From: Lachnospiraceae bacterium
Lineage (GTDB): Bacteria > Bacillota > Clostridia > Lachnospirales > Lachnospiraceae
DNA: 8,064 nucleotides
Direction of reading: 5' to 3'
Assembly (NCBI GenBank): GCA_017437205.1
Contig: JAFSBP010000153.1
Location: forward strand, 1 to 8,064
The notes beneath the pieces were generated by a model. It ran no database searches. It was not told the DNA's origin and worked only from the letters and a program-made list of their open reading frames with translations. Shown here piece by piece: positions 6,055 through 8,064 of the stretch (its first letter is position 1; each line of letters starts with the position of its first letter). The translations under genes and the position numbers were made by a program.

Positions 6055-7518
6055 TTACTGCGCCACGGTAGTCTCCGTATCCTCCTCAAGCATCATCTTC
6101 GTGAACGCTTCCACCACATCGGTCACATCCGCACGGTCCACAAACAGTCTGCTCTCACCGTTCAAACTCACCAGACAGGAGGAACTGTCGTACTGATAAA
6201 AGGCAAGCTCCACCTCAGGGAAGTTTTCACTGTCCCGATGAAGCACAAACCGGATCTCCTCCGCCCGCTCAGGAGTGATTCCATCCTTACTTCCGGTGGA
6301 CTCCATTGCCACCAGCATGTCCAGCACATCGAGAATCTCGATTTCCTTATCCTCCAGCTTATAAATGTAGGACACGGTCTTATTGCCGTCATCATCGGTG
6401 CTCTCAACAGACTCGCGGGTCACCGTGTAAGTTGTTCCGTCGAGGATCACATCTATGCCGGTCACCTCATCCCATGTCATCAAAAGGACATCGTCGGGAC
6501 GAAGGGAATCGTAGGTGGTATACATCAGGGTATCCACAAGCACCGCATCGATCAGATACACCATTTTAGAGTCCTTCAACTTTGCGTAGCAGGAATCGTC
6601 ACTGTAGCTGCCCAGCTCCAGTACAAAGTTCTTCGTTTCCTCCTTGGTCTCATAAATTACGTTTCCGTCATCATCCTTCTTTCCAGTGTCCACCTGAGTG
6701 GATTCCACATAGGAGACGTTCAGCGTCAATACGGGCGTAGAAAGTCCGTACTCATTAAGCTCCTCTACATCCGCATGGTAATTTACACATTCCTCCCACG
6801 AAATACCGGAGATAGTCTCCAACAGGCTTTCTGTCAGCTCGTTATCCAGCGCAAGATAGTTCTCGCCATTTTTCCAGTACCACACGTACTCGTCGCTGTA
6901 GGTGATTCCCGCCTCCTCGCGGTAAATGATTGACAATTCAGAAGTATCTGTTTTTGCCCCAATCTCCAGCACAGTGCTCATATCCGGTATCTCTTCCTCC
7001 AATACCAGATCATAGAGCTCCTTGCTGAACATGTTTTTCACCGCTTCCTCAATCAGGTACACATTTCCGTCACCAAGGGAAGCATAGCAGCCACCGAGTG
7101 CACTCTTGTCACCGATCAAAATCTCACTATTTTTGCCGGTAGTTACATTAATCTTTACCACAGGCTCATCCAGCCCATACTCTGCCAAATCTGCCGCATT
7201 CTCAATGGTCTTTGTACTGCTCAGTTTCTCAAGCTTCGCCAGTACATTGACCATCATATCATTGTCCACAGGGAAGTTTTCATCCTCAAGATACTCCCAG
7301 CCCTCCTCCGTCTGCGTAAAGGTCAGCGTGACATCACCAAGTGTCCACGCGATCTGCGTGATTTCCTCCTCCGTGGCCGCAAATATCACCACCTCCTCGG
7401 CAGCCTCAGTCTCCTCCGGCTCCTCGCCCTCGAAATTGATCTGCTTCATCACGTAAGTGCCGCCTAAAAGGGCCAAAAGAACGGCCATCAATACAAACAG
7501 TTTCTTTCCTCGTTTCAT
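6055..7518 (-). CDS. Membrane-anchored DUF4340 protein of a Gld-type ABC system
   Basis: The 487-residue protein starts MKRGKKLFVLMAVLLALLGG: positive residues, then one membrane helix (about 7-24), then a very acidic linker (30-45), so it is anchored with the bulk outside the membrane. The exported part matches DUF4340, a family of unknown function usually next to GldG-like ABC auxiliary proteins. It appears to contain three diverged repeats, about 53-160, 194-330 and 352-465. The first two share an EYGL-x-x-PV element (113 and 256) and CYA-x-L ... VYLI (144-155 and 310-323); the third keeps a shorter version around 448-460. The start codon overlaps the upstream stop in ATGA, and AGGAGG (7527-7532 on the plus strand) sits eight bases upstream, within the upstream gene's last Arg codons. 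This implies translational coupling. The protein is acidic and rich in Glu, Asp and Thr. A scaffold or substrate-binding role is inference. Confidence 0.88.
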   Translation of the reverse strand: MKRGKKLFVLMAVLLALLGGTYVMKQINFEGEEPEETEAAEEVVIFAATEEEITQIAWTLGDVTLTFTQTEEGWEYLEDENFPVDNDMMVNVLAKLEKLSSTKTIENAADLAEYGLDEPVVKINVTTGKNSEILIGDKSALGGCYASLGDGNVYLIEEAVKNMFSKELYDLVLEEEIPDMSTVLEIGAKTDTSELSIIYREEAGITYSDEYVWYWKNGENYLALDNELTESLLETISGISWEECVNYHADVEELNEYGLSTPVLTLNVSYVESTQVDTGKKDDDGNVIYETKEETKNFVLELGSYSDDSCYAKLKDSKMVYLIDAVLVDTLMYTTYDSLRPDDVLLMTWDEVTGIDVILDGTTYTVTRESVESTDDDGNKTVSYIYKLEDKEIEILDVLDMLVAMESTGSKDGITPERAEEIRFVLHRDSENFPEVELAFYQYDSSSCLVSLNGESRLFVDRADVTDVVEAFTKMMLEEDTETTVAQ

Positions 7519-8064
7519 CCGCGTTTCCTCCTAATCCAAATGCAAATACCGATCAGCAGATAGCATACTGGTACAATACCCACGATTATGGTAGATGTGG
7601 AGGAAATCTCACCGGTGCTGAGCGTCAGATACTCTGTTGTCAGCTCCTTCGCGCGGATAGAAACACTACTTCCTCCCTCGCACATCCAGTTGATCGCATT
7701 TAAGAACACATCACCATTTCCGGTGGAATACAGACTGTCACTCAAAAAATCATTTGTCGCGATCCAGACAATCTGCGCCTTTTCTTCAGCTGAAGTGTCC
7801 GTGATCGCTACTGCCAGTGCAAAGGGACCATCGACATCCCCTGTCTCCTTCTCATAAGTCGTCATTTCATATCCGGCCACCTTAGAGAATGCTTTATCAG
7901 AGGTGGTCAGCAGCTTCGTGACACTTACTCCGTCGCGCAAATCATCTGCCACAAAAAGACCTGATGTCATCGGTGTCAGCACGTAATAACCTCCATTTTT
8001 CAACGGGGTGGTAATCGTATGGGTATTGATATCGGGCATCAGATAGTAAGGAGCTCTGCTCACA
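7515..8064 (-). CDS. GldG-like ABC transporter auxiliary protein, C-terminal part
   Basis: The last 182 residues of a protein whose N-terminus lies beyond the right edge. Its first visible codon, a GTG at 8061-8063, is most likely an internal Val rather than a start. The sequence resembles the GldG family (gliding-type ABC transport system auxiliary proteins, usually about 450-500 residues). Recognisable parts are APYYLMPDINTHTITTPL near the visible start, a GPFALAVAI strand (79-87), and VWIATNDFLSD followed by FLNAINWM (99-127). It ends with one membrane helix (about 155-177) and a basic RRKRG tail, so the domain lies outside the cell with the tail in the cytoplasm. In other genomes such proteins follow an ABC ATPase and a permease, which would be expected to the right of this window. 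The stop overlaps the DUF4340 start by four bases. No true gliding motility is implied; in Clostridia the substrate is unknown. Confidence 0.82.
   Translation of the reverse strand, partial: VSRAPYYLMPDINTHTITTPLKNGGYYVLTPMTSGLFVADDLRDGVSVTKLLTTSDKAFSKVAGYEMTTYEKETGDVDGPFALAVAITDTSAEEKAQIVWIATNDFLSDSLYSTGNGDVFLNAINWMCEGGSSVSIRAKELTTEYLTLSTGEISSTSTIIVGIVPVCYLLIGICIWIRRKRG

Noticed and set aside
5911..6933. Long open frame (340 codons) on the plus strand
   Set aside because: It is antisense to the DUF4340 gene, begins inside the ABC exporter gene in another frame, runs through the terminator, has no fitting ribosome binding site, and its His/Leu/Val-rich product looks like a reading of the opposite strand.

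Overview
The window looks like two unlike pieces of bacterial DNA joined near 2483-2492. Bases 1 to about 2485 are strongly AT-rich, with A/T-ending codons and short A/T-filled spacers. This suggests a low-GC Firmicute or Mollicute-like gut bacterium; TGG is used for Trp and no TGA-Trp codon was seen. Bases from about 2486 to 8064 are near-balanced in GC, with codon use and gene content typical of Clostridia, most like Lachnospiraceae. Both assignments come from composition and family resemblance, not from a database search.

Left piece. A pyrimidine-nucleoside phosphorylase gene (minus strand, running off the left edge) is divergent from a gene for a cytoplasmic transglutaminase-like protein of unknown role (plus strand). 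That gene converges on a small XRE-family repressor gene (minus strand), and a 12-bp-stem terminator serves both. Upstream of the repressor gene, a near-palindrome sits over the probable -10, and spaced inverted repeats overlap the ribosome binding site and the -35 region. This layout suggests autoregulation.

Right piece. Two tandem plus-strand genes encode the halves of a heterodimeric type IV ABC exporter. The first half has a degenerate ATPase site and the second a canonical one. A bidirectional terminator separates them from a minus-strand operon encoding a GldG-like ABC-transporter auxiliary protein (cut by the right edge) and a membrane-anchored DUF4340 protein. These two overlap by four bases and are probably translationally coupled parts of one gliding-type ABC system.

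The junction is the most notable point. The first ABC gene is readable back to what should be its second codon, but a TAG stands where the ATG should be, and the sequence before it belongs to the AT-rich piece. The simplest reading is a chimeric contig or a very recent illegitimate join that removed the start codon and promoter of the exporter operon. I found no RNA gene, CRISPR array, insertion sequence or convincing new multi-gene system.
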